Of a stretch of DNA of 64,000 nucleotides, positions 38,307 through 46,210 are shown in pieces. Made by a program: the position numbers and the translations under genes. Under the pieces are notes generated by a model. That model saw nothing but the letters and a program-made list of their open reading frames with translations. It ran no database searches and was not told where the DNA came from. Location of the stretch: positions 744,001 through 808,000 of the forward strand of contig NZ_RQGQ01000017.1 of the NCBI RefSeq assembly GCF_004770265.1, in the 5' to 3' direction. The first letter of the stretch is position 1; each line of letters opens with the position of its first letter. Source of the DNA: Leptospira congkakensis. Its GTDB lineage: Bacteria; Spirochaetota; Leptospiria; Leptospirales; Leptospiraceae.

Positions 38307-38381
38307 ATGGTTGCTAAAAAGAAAGCCGCAAAAAAGAAAGCCGCTAAGAAAAAAGCTGCAAAGAAAAAATCTAAGAAATAA
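38307..38381 (+). CDS. 24-residue Lys/Ala-rich histone-H1-like peptide
   Basis: Frame of 24 codons: MVAKKKAAKKKAAKKK then AAKKKSKK, three AAKKK repeats. AAGGA lies about 8 nt before the ATG, a candidate promoter upstream and a strong terminator 46 nt downstream, so it looks like a complete transcription unit rather than noise. The composition matches the C-terminal tails of bacterial histone H1-like proteins, suggesting nucleic-acid binding. Codons vary among repeats (GCC, GCT, GCA; AAA, AAG), which argues against a pure slippage artefact. Confidence 0.65.
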   Translation: MVAKKKAAKKKAAKKKAAKKKSKK

Positions 38382-38427
38382 CTTAGATTCGATTCTTCCT
38401 TCGAAACTCTCGAAGTAAGATTGTGTG

Positions 38428-38457
38428 AACCCGCAAAACCTGCGGGTTTTTTCTTTT
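38428..38457 (+). terminator. Intrinsic terminator after the Lys/Ala peptide
   Basis: AACCCGCA (38428-38435), loop AAACC, TGCGGGTT (38441-38448), followed by a T-rich tract TTTTCTTTT to 38457. Textbook rho-independent terminator for the plus strand. Confidence 0.85.
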
Positions 38458-38480
38458 ATAGAGCTTCGTTTGAGAAAAAA

Positions 38481-39062
38481 CTAAGCAATCGCCCGCGTAA
38501 AACCTCTTCTACTCATCGAAAACCCCGATTTTTTATCTAAATTAGCTCTTTCCATACCAATAAATTGGAAATGATCCTTCTTATTGATCGAATCAAAGAG
38601 TGCTTTCATCAGTGATTCGATGTTAGGATGCACTACGTTTTTATAACTTTTACGTGAATGATCCTTTCCCCAGATCTCTAAATGGTCCGTGTCAGGCATT
38701 TTGAGGATGAGAGAAGGGAGATCGTAACGTTTCATTAGCACATTGCAAACGTCTTCAAATCCATACTCAGTGATGGAATTAAAATCAAAAAATACGAGTA
38801 AGTAGAGGATGTTGGTTGGTTCGAGTCTTCCATTTTCATCAGAAATTTTCTGAATTCCATCCAAAACAACATAACGAAGATTCTTGGTTTGGATCCAAAG
38901 TTTTTGATCTTCGTGGCGTTTGAGGTTCACTTCTTCCGAAAACCGTTTTTGAAATACGGTAGAGAGGAAAAATCCGGAAGAATCTTGTTTTTCTTCGAGG
39001 ATTCGTTCTAAAGAAAAGGGTTCAAACTCTAAATTGAAGTACTTTGTATACGTCTCTGCCAT
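38481..39062 (-). CDS. Hypothetical cytoplasmic protein
   Basis: 193 aa, no signal peptide or membrane span, no recognised domain. Mixed alpha/beta composition with a hydrophobic ILYLLVFFDFNSI strand (about 86-98) and SLILKMPDTDHLEIWGKDHS. Ends basic (MSRRGFTRAIA). Stands alone between the Lys/Ala peptide terminator and the SUFU gene, 67 bp downstream of the latter. Confidence 0.5.
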   Translation of the reverse strand: MAETYTKYFNLEFEPFSLERILEEKQDSSGFFLSTVFQKRFSEEVNLKRHEDQKLWIQTKNLRYVVLDGIQKISDENGRLEPTNILYLLVFFDFNSITEYGFEDVCNVLMKRYDLPSLILKMPDTDHLEIWGKDHSRKSYKNVVHPNIESLMKALFDSINKKDHFQFIGMERANLDKKSGFSMSRRGFTRAIA

Positions 39063-39129
39063 ATCACTTAGAGTAACGGACAGATTTTAGAGTTTGAATC
39101 GGATTTTTTTACAATTAAAATCTACAAAA

Positions 39130-40272
39130 TTAGAATTCTAACATCCTGCGTTCGCTGTCGTGATAGAAACTATATCCTTCCTTCTTCCAAGTTTCCCAAA
39201 ATTTAGCAGAACCTTCTCGCATAAAACAAATTCGTTCTTCCGTTGCGATAGGAGTTAATAAGAGAAAATTTGCGCGTTTGCCATTCTCTGTGAGTAGTCC
39301 GTGAAGATTTGGCAGTAATTCCTTGGAACCCTGCTCTATTTCCTCTGTGACGTTACGTAGAACGAACCAATTGAAGTCTAGATAGAGTTGATCGGGATCT
39401 TTTCTTGGATTTTGAATTGTATGAGAGTGACCAAACCAAATTCCTGTGTTCCAAGGAAATTTTACCATCTCGCCGAGTACATGTTGGATCCATGTTTCTG
39501 ATTTATCTTCTGTATCTTTTAACAGTTGGATGGCAAAAACAAGTTCGATCCGAGAAAAGTTTTCATATTCTTTGTGATAGAGTTCAATCGAAGGTTGGTT
39601 TTGAACACTCATCCCAATGGTAGAGAAGATTTTAATCCCAGGAAATTCTTTTGGTAAAAAAGAAGCGATTCCAAGTGAAGGATACTTTCCTCCATCAGCA
39701 GACCAATACTTTTCATGTTTCCCAAGTTTTGATTCTAAAAAATCCAATCGAAGTTTTTGTGCTTTCTTCCAATGATCTTTTTCCGCAACAGATTCCCAAA
39801 ATTTACGATTGGTTCTGACTCGTTCAGCAATCACTCCATTTTCTGGATCACCAAGGGGAGATGCAGTAGGTGCTTCTTCTTTTGCAAACTTTGCGTATCC
39901 ATGAATCCCTTTGATCCCTGACCAAGAAGGAAGATAAGCTTGTAGTTCTTCATCAACAAATAAGGCAACACCGTCACCTTCTTCCGACCAAATAAAATGG
40001 ATTTGGTCTTCTGTAAGAGAAGTTTGTGCATTTGGATCTGTGATTTCCGATTTGGTCAACACGGGCGCAAGACCCGCATCAAAATCTTCATCCACTCGTG
40101 AATCCGGGGCTTCAATTAAGTTTCGCACCCAAAGTGTTTTCATCGGCCACTCAGGGTTGTTATGTGATTGTAAGTAAAGGTAAATGGTTCTTCCATCATC
40201 TTCTAAAAATGCAGTAAAAGAACCGTAGGGATTTGCTTCTTGGTATAAAACTTTAGGGGTACTGGGATTCAT
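39130..40272 (-). CDS. SUFU (Suppressor of Fused)-domain protein
   Basis: 380 aa, cytoplasmic. The C-terminal 180 residues have the bacterial SUFU look: FSTIGMSVQNQPSIELYHKEYENFSRIELVFAIQL, WIQHVLGEMVKFPWNTGIWFGHSHTI, LLLTPIATEERICFM. The N-terminal 150 residues form a second domain (ending near YAKFAKEE) with LYLQSHNNPEWPMKTLWVRNL. Bacterial SUFU proteins are proposed immunity proteins of polymorphic toxins. No toxin gene lies beside it, so that role is unproven. Its ATG overlaps the upstream stop by one base (TAATG). Confidence 0.7.
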   Translation of the reverse strand: MNPSTPKVLYQEANPYGSFTAFLEDDGRTIYLYLQSHNNPEWPMKTLWVRNLIEAPDSRVDEDFDAGLAPVLTKSEITDPNAQTSLTEDQIHFIWSEEGDGVALFVDEELQAYLPSWSGIKGIHGYAKFAKEEAPTASPLGDPENGVIAERVRTNRKFWESVAEKDHWKKAQKLRLDFLESKLGKHEKYWSADGGKYPSLGIASFLPKEFPGIKIFSTIGMSVQNQPSIELYHKEYENFSRIELVFAIQLLKDTEDKSETWIQHVLGEMVKFPWNTGIWFGHSHTIQNPRKDPDQLYLDFNWFVLRNVTEEIEQGSKELLPNLHGLLTENGKRANFLLLTPIATEERICFMREGSAKFWETWKKEGYSFYHDSERRMLEF

Positions 40273-40508
40273 TAAAATTTATGGGGAACAACTCTCTCTT
40301 TGAATTTTGCTAGTAGTTTCGAAATGGTTTCATCCATTCCTTCTTCAAAATAAATATCTGGATAATAACCAGAGGCATTTCTTAGACCGATGAGTTCGGG
40401 TTCATTCCACTTTCGGTATCCTTTCAGTGAGTTCCAGACTTCTTCCGAAGGAGAATTGTTTTCCTTTTTAGCGTCGATGAAAGATTGAATCGTGCGAGTT
40501 GGGGTCAT
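40272..40508 (-). CDS. Small protein coupled to SUFU gene
   Basis: 78 aa from ATG 40508. Begins TPTRTIQSFIDAKKENNS, then SEEVWNSLKGYRKWNEPELIGL, with a DIYFEEGMDETISKLLAKF segment near the end. No family recognised. One-base overlap with the SUFU start suggests obligatory co-expression. Divergent from alkB, with 148 bp between the two starts. Confidence 0.6.
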   Translation of the reverse strand: MTPTRTIQSFIDAKKENNSPSEEVWNSLKGYRKWNEPELIGLRNASGYYPDIYFEEGMDETISKLLAKFKERVVPHKF

Positions 40509-40656
40509 ACGAGTATAGATTCTTTGGTCTCCAAGGGAAACCAACTAAAATTTTAGACTGTTTCGACAGTGGGTGTCAATTTTCATTGGATTTCTTTGGT
40601 AAGTGGGTGAAAAATTACAGTGACTTACTTTTTTCAGGCGACCCTTTTCGAAATCC

Positions 40657-41262
40657 ATGCACTTATTCCACAGAACTGAATCCGAAAATCTTTTACCTTA
40701 TGACGGGGTTTTGTTGTACATCCCAGATTTTATCCCCAGGGAGGAAGCAGATCAGTTTTTCCTCTCTCTTCTGGACGGAATCGACTGGAAACAAGATGAG
40801 GCCATCTTGTATGGAAAACACATTACCACCAAACGAAGTGTGGCTTGGTATGCGGAAAAAGGTTTTTCTTACCGGTATTCGGGAACCACAAAAACGGCAC
40901 TTCCTTGGTCTCCATTCCTTTTGGAATTAAAAACCAAAGTGGAGTTGGTCTCTAAAGAAAAATTCAATTCTTGTTTACTCAATTTATACCATGATGGAAG
41001 CGAAGGGATGGCTTGGCATAGCGATGATGAAACATCTTTACGTCCCAATTCAACAATTGCATCAGTAAGTTTTGGAGCCGAACGTATCTTTCGTTACAAA
41101 CATAAAAAAACAGAAGAGAAAGTAGAGTTGCAGTTAGAACACGGGAGTTTGCTTTTAATGAAAGATGTCATCCAAAGGCATTGGTTGCATTCTCTTCCTA
41201 AGGCGATGAAGGTCAAACGACCAAGGATCAATTTAACCTTTCGTCAGTTCGGAATGGTTTGA
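40657..41262 (+). CDS. alkB: AlkB-like 2-oxoglutarate/Fe(II) dioxygenase
   Basis: 201 aa, ALKBH2/3-like form. Fe ligands H121 and D123 (MAWHSDDE) and H178 (RHWLHSLPK); 2-oxoglutarate arginines R190 and R196 (KRPRINLTFR); NLYHDGSEGMAWHSDDE is the signature. Repairs alkylated bases (1-meA, 3-meC) in DNA or RNA by oxidative demethylation. Monocistronic; its end overlaps the convergent DUF4269 gene by 19 bp. Confidence 0.9.
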   Translation: MHLFHRTESENLLPYDGVLLYIPDFIPREEADQFFLSLLDGIDWKQDEAILYGKHITTKRSVAWYAEKGFSYRYSGTTKTALPWSPFLLELKTKVELVSKEKFNSCLLNLYHDGSEGMAWHSDDETSLRPNSTIASVSFGAERIFRYKHKKTEEKVELQLEHGSLLLMKDVIQRHWLHSLPKAMKVKRPRINLTFRQFGMV

Positions 41263-41843
41263 AACCCTCGTTTCAAAAGTAATTCTTGAAACTGTTCATC
41301 CGATTTTTGATTCCATAAAACTAATGTTTTATACGGATCTCCCTTTAGATCCAAAATTTGACAAAACGCAGGTTCTGTTTTGATTCCTTGTTTTTTTAGA
41401 TTACGAATTTCATCTCGAAAGGATGGATCCGCTAATTTTAAAAATCGATTTTCTACCATCATATGAATCCAAGCATATTGATCTGTTGGTTCCACCGATT
41501 GTCCAAAGATTTCATATTGAAATTTTTTAGTTTCAAATCGACAAATTAGAGTTACGCGAAGGGCCATTGTTTTTTCAGAAAAACTATAATTTGGTAAATT
41601 GCGAAACTTTGCATAACAAATCTTTTGTAAATGCGCCGGGATATTGAATTTTACTAAGAGATCCACATCGCTAGAATCTGTATCGATATCCAAGGGAATG
41701 GTGCCAGCCAATGTAGGTTTGAAACCATGTAAAGATTTTAGAATTTTCCATTTTTCTAAATCAATTGCCAATTCCTGTTGTTTTGGAGTACCGAACTGTA
41801 AGTAGTCTGTACCAAGAAACGGATTGGTTTGGAGAGATTGCAT
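41244..41843 (-). CDS. DUF4269 (nucleotidyltransferase-like) protein
   Basis: 199 aa from ATG 41843. LAGTIPLDIDTDSSDVDLLVKF carries the G-S/T and D-x-D pattern of minimal nucleotidyltransferases, followed by FEIFGQSVEPTDQYAWIHMMVENRFL, characteristic of DUF4269. Cytoplasmic; substrate unknown. The frame extends 11 codons further upstream into a GC-rich palindromic segment. Confidence 0.8.
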   Translation of the reverse strand: MQSLQTNPFLGTDYLQFGTPKQQELAIDLEKWKILKSLHGFKPTLAGTIPLDIDTDSSDVDLLVKFNIPAHLQKICYAKFRNLPNYSFSEKTMALRVTLICRFETKKFQYEIFGQSVEPTDQYAWIHMMVENRFLKLADPSFRDEIRNLKKQGIKTEPAFCQILDLKGDPYKTLVLWNQKSDEQFQELLLKRGFQTIPN

Positions 41844-41850
41844 ATTATGT

Positions 41851-41930
41851 CTCGTGCGCTCGGTCTCGACCCCCACCCTGAATGGGTGGTGGAGGTGGGC
41901 TTGTGGGTGTTATTCCCGGCCCAACTCCTA
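41851..41930. repeat. GC-rich palindromic segment
   Basis: CCACCC (41873-41878) and GGGTGG (41884-41889) form a stem with a 5-nt loop in a run of G/C-rich DNA, between DUF4269 and the epimerase gene. Composition and the CCCCACCC / GGGTGG core recall the repeats at 20000 and 28336 but the sequence is not the same. Possibly a relative of that repeat family. Confidence 0.4.
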
Positions 41931-42034
41931 CCATAAAATCGAACCCTTGTCTCCTGGGAACTGAATCTCTGCAAAAATTTTAAAGAAAACTTCGCAGTTT
42001 CACTAGTTTTCCAATCAGGTTCGTTTGAACCAAA

Positions 42035-43087
42035 TCACAACAATCCAGAACTTTCCATTTGATTGACATGATCCATAAATGTATCTTTTAACGGGCGATA
42101 GGTGAGTCCTAGATCCGTTTTGCTAAATTCATTATTTAAGTTTAACGGTTGGCCAATATTATTTTTTGTATAACCCCAAGATAATCCAAAAAAAGGACCA
42201 ATCACATATACAAGTGCCTTTGGAAGAGTCCCCGTTGGAACGGAATATTTGTTTCCAAAATTTTCTTTAATGATTTTTGCAACACCTAACATCGGTATTA
42301 CTTCTGCGGAAGTGATATGTCTTCCCTTTGCACTTGGAGTAAATCCTGCTAAGATATGTGCCTTTGCAACATCTCTAACATCAACAAATCCCATTTTTGT
42401 ATCCGGGACACCAGTGCGGAAAACTCCCTTTAACATATTTTTCATAAACTCAACGCTAGTTCCATCCATACGTTTGGAAAGCGAAGGTCCCATCACAAAT
42501 GATGGATTGATCACAACTAAATCCCAACGAGATTGTTTTTTCTGAATTTCCCAAGCTTCTTTTTCAGCTAAAGTTTTGGAATAAGCATAAGGTTGGTGGT
42601 TGAGATTACTGGTAATGTTCCAATGATCTTCCGTAAACGTCTGGTTCGGAACTTGTAAAGAATCAATATTGTCCCCATGAATCGCTGCCACACTCGAAGT
42701 TAAAACAACTCGTTTAACGGAAGGTATACGATTACAAGATTCAAGAACATTCCTGGTTCCTTTTAAAGCAGGATCAATCAATTGTTTTTGTGCATCTTTG
42801 ACACCGGCAACAAAAAATGGGGAAGCCGTATGGATCACAAGTTCGGCGCCTTCAATGGTTTTGTCAAAACTTCCATCCAATAGAAGATCCGCCTCGAACA
42901 AATTCAAATGATCCGGATACTTTTCATTTAACTCTAATAAATGGCCAATTTTAGAAATATCTTTGAGACTGCGAACCGTCGCCCTCACTTTCTTTCCATC
43001 TTCTAACAAATATTTAACGATCCAAGACGCAATGTATCCTGAACCTCCAGTGACAACAACGGGTAATTCTGAATTAATAGATTTCAT
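42035..43087 (-). CDS. NAD(P)-dependent epimerase/dihydroflavonol-4-reductase-like (extended SDR)
   Basis: 350 aa from ATG 43087, placed directly before the nucleotide-binding motif [19 protein letters not shown]. Extended SDR features: [23 protein letters not shown] (YxxxK catalytic, about 163-170), [11 protein letters not shown]. Resembles DFR/cinnamoyl-CoA-reductase-like aldehyde or ketone reductases. The longer frame upstream is GC-rich repeat DNA and is rejected. Confidence 0.85.
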   Translation of the reverse strand: MKSINSELPVVVTGGSGYIASWIVKYLLEDGKKVRATVRSLKDISKIGHLLELNEKYPDHLNLFEADLLLDGSFDKTIEGAELVIHTASPFFVAGVKDAQKQLIDPALKGTRNVLESCNRIPSVKRVVLTSSVAAIHGDNIDSLQVPNQTFTEDHWNITSNLNHQPYAYSKTLAEKEAWEIQKKQSRWDLVVINPSFVMGPSLSKRMDGTSVEFMKNMLKGVFRTGVPDTKMGFVDVRDVAKAHILAGFTPSAKGRHITSAEVIPMLGVAKIIKENFGNKYSVPTGTLPKALVYVIGPFFGLSWGYTKNNIGQPLNLNNEFSKTDLGLTYRPLKDTFMDHVNQMESSGLL

Positions 43088-43228
43088 ATTGAGTTTTAGA
43101 CTAAGTTCCAACCTATGTTGCAAACAAATCCAAAAGAATCTGTCAAAACAGAAATCAAATCTCCAACCATCCCTACAAAAACAAAAATTAAATCCTTCTG
43201 AATCTATCATTCTATTTCTGTTCTTTTT

Positions 43229-43320
43229 TGGGCGAAGCCCTGTGGGCCCGGGCTTTTTCGGAGTCCGCGTTCGCTCCCGTCTCTGGTTTGCGCACATTGT
43301 GCACACCCAGAGACCAAGTC
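43229..43320. repeat. GC-rich nested palindromes between divergent genes
   Basis: GGGC-GAA-GCCC (43230-43240), a GGGCCC palindrome near 43244, and CTCTGG (43281-43286) with CCAGAG (43307-43312) enclosing GCAC-ATT-GTGC (43292-43302). It lies between the divergent epimerase and MBL genes in a 320-bp gap otherwise without a gene. Could be a hairpin repeat of foreign base composition. Confidence 0.45.
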
Positions 43321-43407
43321 CTACAAATCCCTTTCGCTAAAATCGAATCTTTTATAAAACTATAAATGGTTTGCCACCATTGTTTCTTTGGATTAGGTTT
43401 GGTGGTT

Positions 43408-44439
43408 ATGACAGAGAAAACCAAACTTCTTAAAAAACAAAATCTTTCCTTAGTCCTTCTCTATGTTTCCTTCATTTTCTTTTTTTCCCATTGTGCCCTT
43501 CGTTCTTCTGGAAATCTAAACCATTACGATACCTATTTCCCACATGAAAGTAAATCAAACCTCATACCGAAAGGAAAAGTGCGAGTCACTTTCCTTGGAA
43601 CCTCCTCCATATTGTTAGATGATGGAGAAACACAAATTTTAACAGATGGATTTTTTTCAAGACCATCAATATGGAAAACTGCATTTTCCAAAATAGAATC
43701 TAATCCAATCATCGTTTCTTCAGTCATCGAAAGGGCAAATATCAACCGATTGGGAGCCATATTTGTTTGCCATTCACATTATGATCATGTAATGGATTCT
43801 CCACTTGTCGCCAAACATACAAAGGCGAAGTTATTTGGTTCTTCTTCTACTCTCAATGTAGGAACAGGCGCCGGGCTTACTAGTGAACAAATGCAAAAGT
43901 TTGTACCAGGTAAACCGATTACAATCGGAAAGTTTACCATCACTGTTTTGGAATCCAAACACACTCCTCCTTTTCGTATCCTTGGGAAAACAAATGCAAC
44001 AGATCCCAACCATCCAAACATTGAAACACCTCTCGTCCAACCCGTAAAAGCTTTGGACTTTATCGAAGGAGGTACTTTTGATTTTTTCATCCAACATGGG
44101 AAAAATAAAATTTTGATTAAAAGTAGTACAAACTTTGTAGAGGGAGCACTGGACAAACTGCAGGCCGATGTTTTGTTTTTAGGAATTGCTCAACTTTCCC
44201 TACAACCCACTGCCTTTCAAGATGAGTATTACAAACAGACAGTGCAGACTTTAAAACCCAAACTACTCATACCCATTCATTGGGATAATTTTTTCAAACC
44301 GCTTTCAGAACCATTAGAACCCAATCTGAAACTTGGGGATGATTTTGATGGAAATATGAAATATATTTTAAATAGAACGGAAAAAGAAAAGATAGAGGTA
44401 AAGTTATTACAAGGTTTTGAAACTATCGATTTGTTTTAG
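43408..44439 (+). CDS. MBL-fold metallohydrolase, lipoprotein
   Basis: 343 aa from ATG 43408. Signal sequence ending in FFFSHC, a lipobox, then a beta-lactamase-fold domain: KVRVTFLGTSSILLDDGETQILTDGFF, the metal site CHSHYDHVMD (HxHxDH), later ESKHTPP and a C-terminal PIHWDNF histidine. Probably a periplasmic or surface hydrolase (UlaG/PE-type MBL group); substrate unknown. Confidence 0.85.
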   Translation: MTEKTKLLKKQNLSLVLLYVSFIFFFSHCALRSSGNLNHYDTYFPHESKSNLIPKGKVRVTFLGTSSILLDDGETQILTDGFFSRPSIWKTAFSKIESNPIIVSSVIERANINRLGAIFVCHSHYDHVMDSPLVAKHTKAKLFGSSSTLNVGTGAGLTSEQMQKFVPGKPITIGKFTITVLESKHTPPFRILGKTNATDPNHPNIETPLVQPVKALDFIEGGTFDFFIQHGKNKILIKSSTNFVEGALDKLQADVLFLGIAQLSLQPTAFQDEYYKQTVQTLKPKLLIPIHWDNFFKPLSEPLEPNLKLGDDFDGNMKYILNRTEKEKIEVKLLQGFETIDLF

Positions 44440-44518
44440 AGAAATTACTGGAAACCTGTTCGAATCCTATCGATCTCGTTTTTTTAGTAGCGGGAAGAGG
44501 GGTTCTTCTTTTCAAAAA

Positions 44519-44546
44519 TTTTAACTTAAGTTAAAAATAAGTTAAA
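44519..44546 (+). promoter_or_regulatory. 18-bp perfect palindrome with a third half-site
   Basis: TTTTAACTTAAGTTAAAA (44519-44536) is a perfect palindrome. The half-site TAAGTTAAA (44527-44535) is repeated directly at 44538-44546. It lies about 80 bp before the PfpI-like gene and is a good candidate operator. The regulator is not identified. Confidence 0.55.
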
Positions 44547-44624
44547 CATTCATGACCTCTATTAGAAGAGTCCCTATCTTTTGGGTAGAGGACTCATCAA
44601 ATCTAATCTTTGAGAGTCATCACC

Positions 44625-45539
44625 ATGCAAAATCCAATTTGGAACCAAAACATTTTTTTTCTTTCCGCTTACAAGATTCTAAAACAATACTTACCCGATC
44701 GTTTTGCCATTTTTAAATTACTCCGAGTACCAATGGTATGGGTCATTTCTATGGTAGTATTCCAATCTTCTCTTTTTGCAAATTCAGAACCAAAACCAAA
44801 AGTTTTAATTGTGATGAGTGCTGCGAGTACACTTTTGTTAGATGAAAGTTTTGATCATCCCACTGGAGTGTTCTTAAATGAACTTGCCCATCCTGCCATT
44901 CGTTTGAACCAATCCGGTTTTGATTTAGAGTTTGCCACACCCAATGGCAAAAAGGTTACATTTGATCCAGAAAGTTTAAAAGATAAATACTGGAATTCGA
45001 AAGAAGAAAAAGAAGAAGCCATTCGTTTTTTAACTTCACTCAATTCCTTTCAAAAACCAATCTCACTCGAACTTGCCATCCAAAAGAATCAAAGTTATGT
45101 AGGTTTACTCATTCCTGGTGGACAAGGACTGATGAGTGACTTGTTGTATGATACAAATCTTCCCATTTTACTTTCCATATTTCAAAAACAGGAAAAAACA
45201 ATCGGTTTGGTTTGCCATGCACCAGCTTTGTTACTCACACTTCCTTCCGGTTCTAAGGGAGAAGGATTTTTATTTCATGGTTATCGTGTGAATTCTGTTA
45301 CCAAAATGGAAGAATGGTTTATCGAAACCTTCGTGATGAAAGGTAAACCTAAAGTTAGAAAAATTTCTGAGTTATTAAAAGGACGAGGAATGTTGTACGA
45401 ATCTTCTTTTTTTCCTGCAAGCGGATTTGCCACAAGAGATAGAAACTTAGTCACTTCACAAAATCCATTCTCAGGAGAAGAATTCACCAAATTATACTTA
45501 GGTGCAATTAAGGATTCTTTAAAAAAATCCTCTTTTTGA
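44625..45539 (+). CDS. DJ-1/PfpI superfamily protein, exported
   Basis: 304 aa from ATG 44625. A hydrophobic segment (about 35-54, ending SLFA) looks like a late signal peptide or anchor, so a start further in is possible. The PfpI fold follows: KVLIVMSAAST, GLLIPGGQGLMSDL, and the nucleophile elbow GLVCHAPALLL with Cys and His; GVFLNELAHPAI is typical of the Hsp31/chaperone-like class. Likely a glyoxalase- or chaperone-type enzyme. Its 3' end overlaps the convergent Crp-like gene by 32 bp. Confidence 0.75.
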   Translation: MQNPIWNQNIFFLSAYKILKQYLPDRFAIFKLLRVPMVWVISMVVFQSSLFANSEPKPKVLIVMSAASTLLLDESFDHPTGVFLNELAHPAIRLNQSGFDLEFATPNGKKVTFDPESLKDKYWNSKEEKEEAIRFLTSLNSFQKPISLELAIQKNQSYVGLLIPGGQGLMSDLLYDTNLPILLSIFQKQEKTIGLVCHAPALLLTLPSGSKGEGFLFHGYRVNSVTKMEEWFIETFVMKGKPKVRKISELLKGRGMLYESSFFPASGFATRDRNLVTSQNPFSGEEFTKLYLGAIKDSLKKSSF

Positions 45540-46074
45540 TACGGCTGAGCGCCACGTTTGTGATTCCCAAATAGGCAGCTTGGTCTATTTGGGAAATCCG
45601 ATCTAAAACATGAGAATATTCCTGAATGAACTTTTTGTATCTTTTTTCAGGTTCCAGGAGTAAAAAATCTGCGACTCGTTCTTCTTTTTTTAAATACAAT
45701 TTCGAAAGAAATTGAATGAGAAAATTTTGATAACCGTTTTCTTTTTCCATTTTTGATTTGAATTCGTTTGCAGTTAACACAATCACTTCACTCGGTTCCA
45801 TCGTTATGATGGAATAGGGAATGGGTTGGTTTTCAAAGATACTTGGCAAACTTCCCAAAAGTCCGTCTTCGAAGATAAAGGATTTGATCCATTCCTTTTT
45901 CCCATGTTTATAAATGAGTTTGCATCCACCACTGACAACCAAACCAACGCTAAATAAAGGAATTCCCTTTTTGGCAAAATATTCCTTTTTCTTTAGTTTG
46001 ATGGTTTTGCCGTGAGTCATAAAAAACTGACGAATTTCTTCGGAACCAAAAACGTTTGGTAACAAAACTTTCAT
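45508..46074 (-). CDS. Crp/Fnr-type cyclic-nucleotide-binding regulator
   Basis: 188 aa. cNMP-binding beta-roll (KKKEYFAKKGIPLFSVGLVVSGGCKLIY, about 28-55, and SEVIVLTANEFKSKM), then a helix and a C-terminal HTH (ISQIDQAAYLGITNVALSRIKKR). The phosphate-binding cassette RxS pattern is not seen, so it may not bind cAMP. Candidate regulator of the neighbouring PfpI gene. Confidence 0.75.
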   Translation of the reverse strand: MKVLLPNVFGSEEIRQFFMTHGKTIKLKKKEYFAKKGIPLFSVGLVVSGGCKLIYKHGKKEWIKSFIFEDGLLGSLPSIFENQPIPYSIITMEPSEVIVLTANEFKSKMEKENGYQNFLIQFLSKLYLKKEERVADFLLLEPEKRYKKFIQEYSHVLDRISQIDQAAYLGITNVALSRIKKRIFLKNP

Positions 46075-46210
46075 TTGATCTAAGTTTTAAGATCCTTGTT
46101 TTTGAAAGCCTGTCTACTGATTCTTTATATGATGATCTAAGACAGGTCAATTTTTTACTTGTCTCCGTTGAAAGTGTTCTGGATGATTTGTATCTGCCGA
46201 GGTACAACCT

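Noticed and set aside
44452..44475. GTTCGAATCC resembling a tRNA T-loop
   Set aside because: The flanks do not pair to a T-stem and no acceptor, D or anticodon arm can be built around it.
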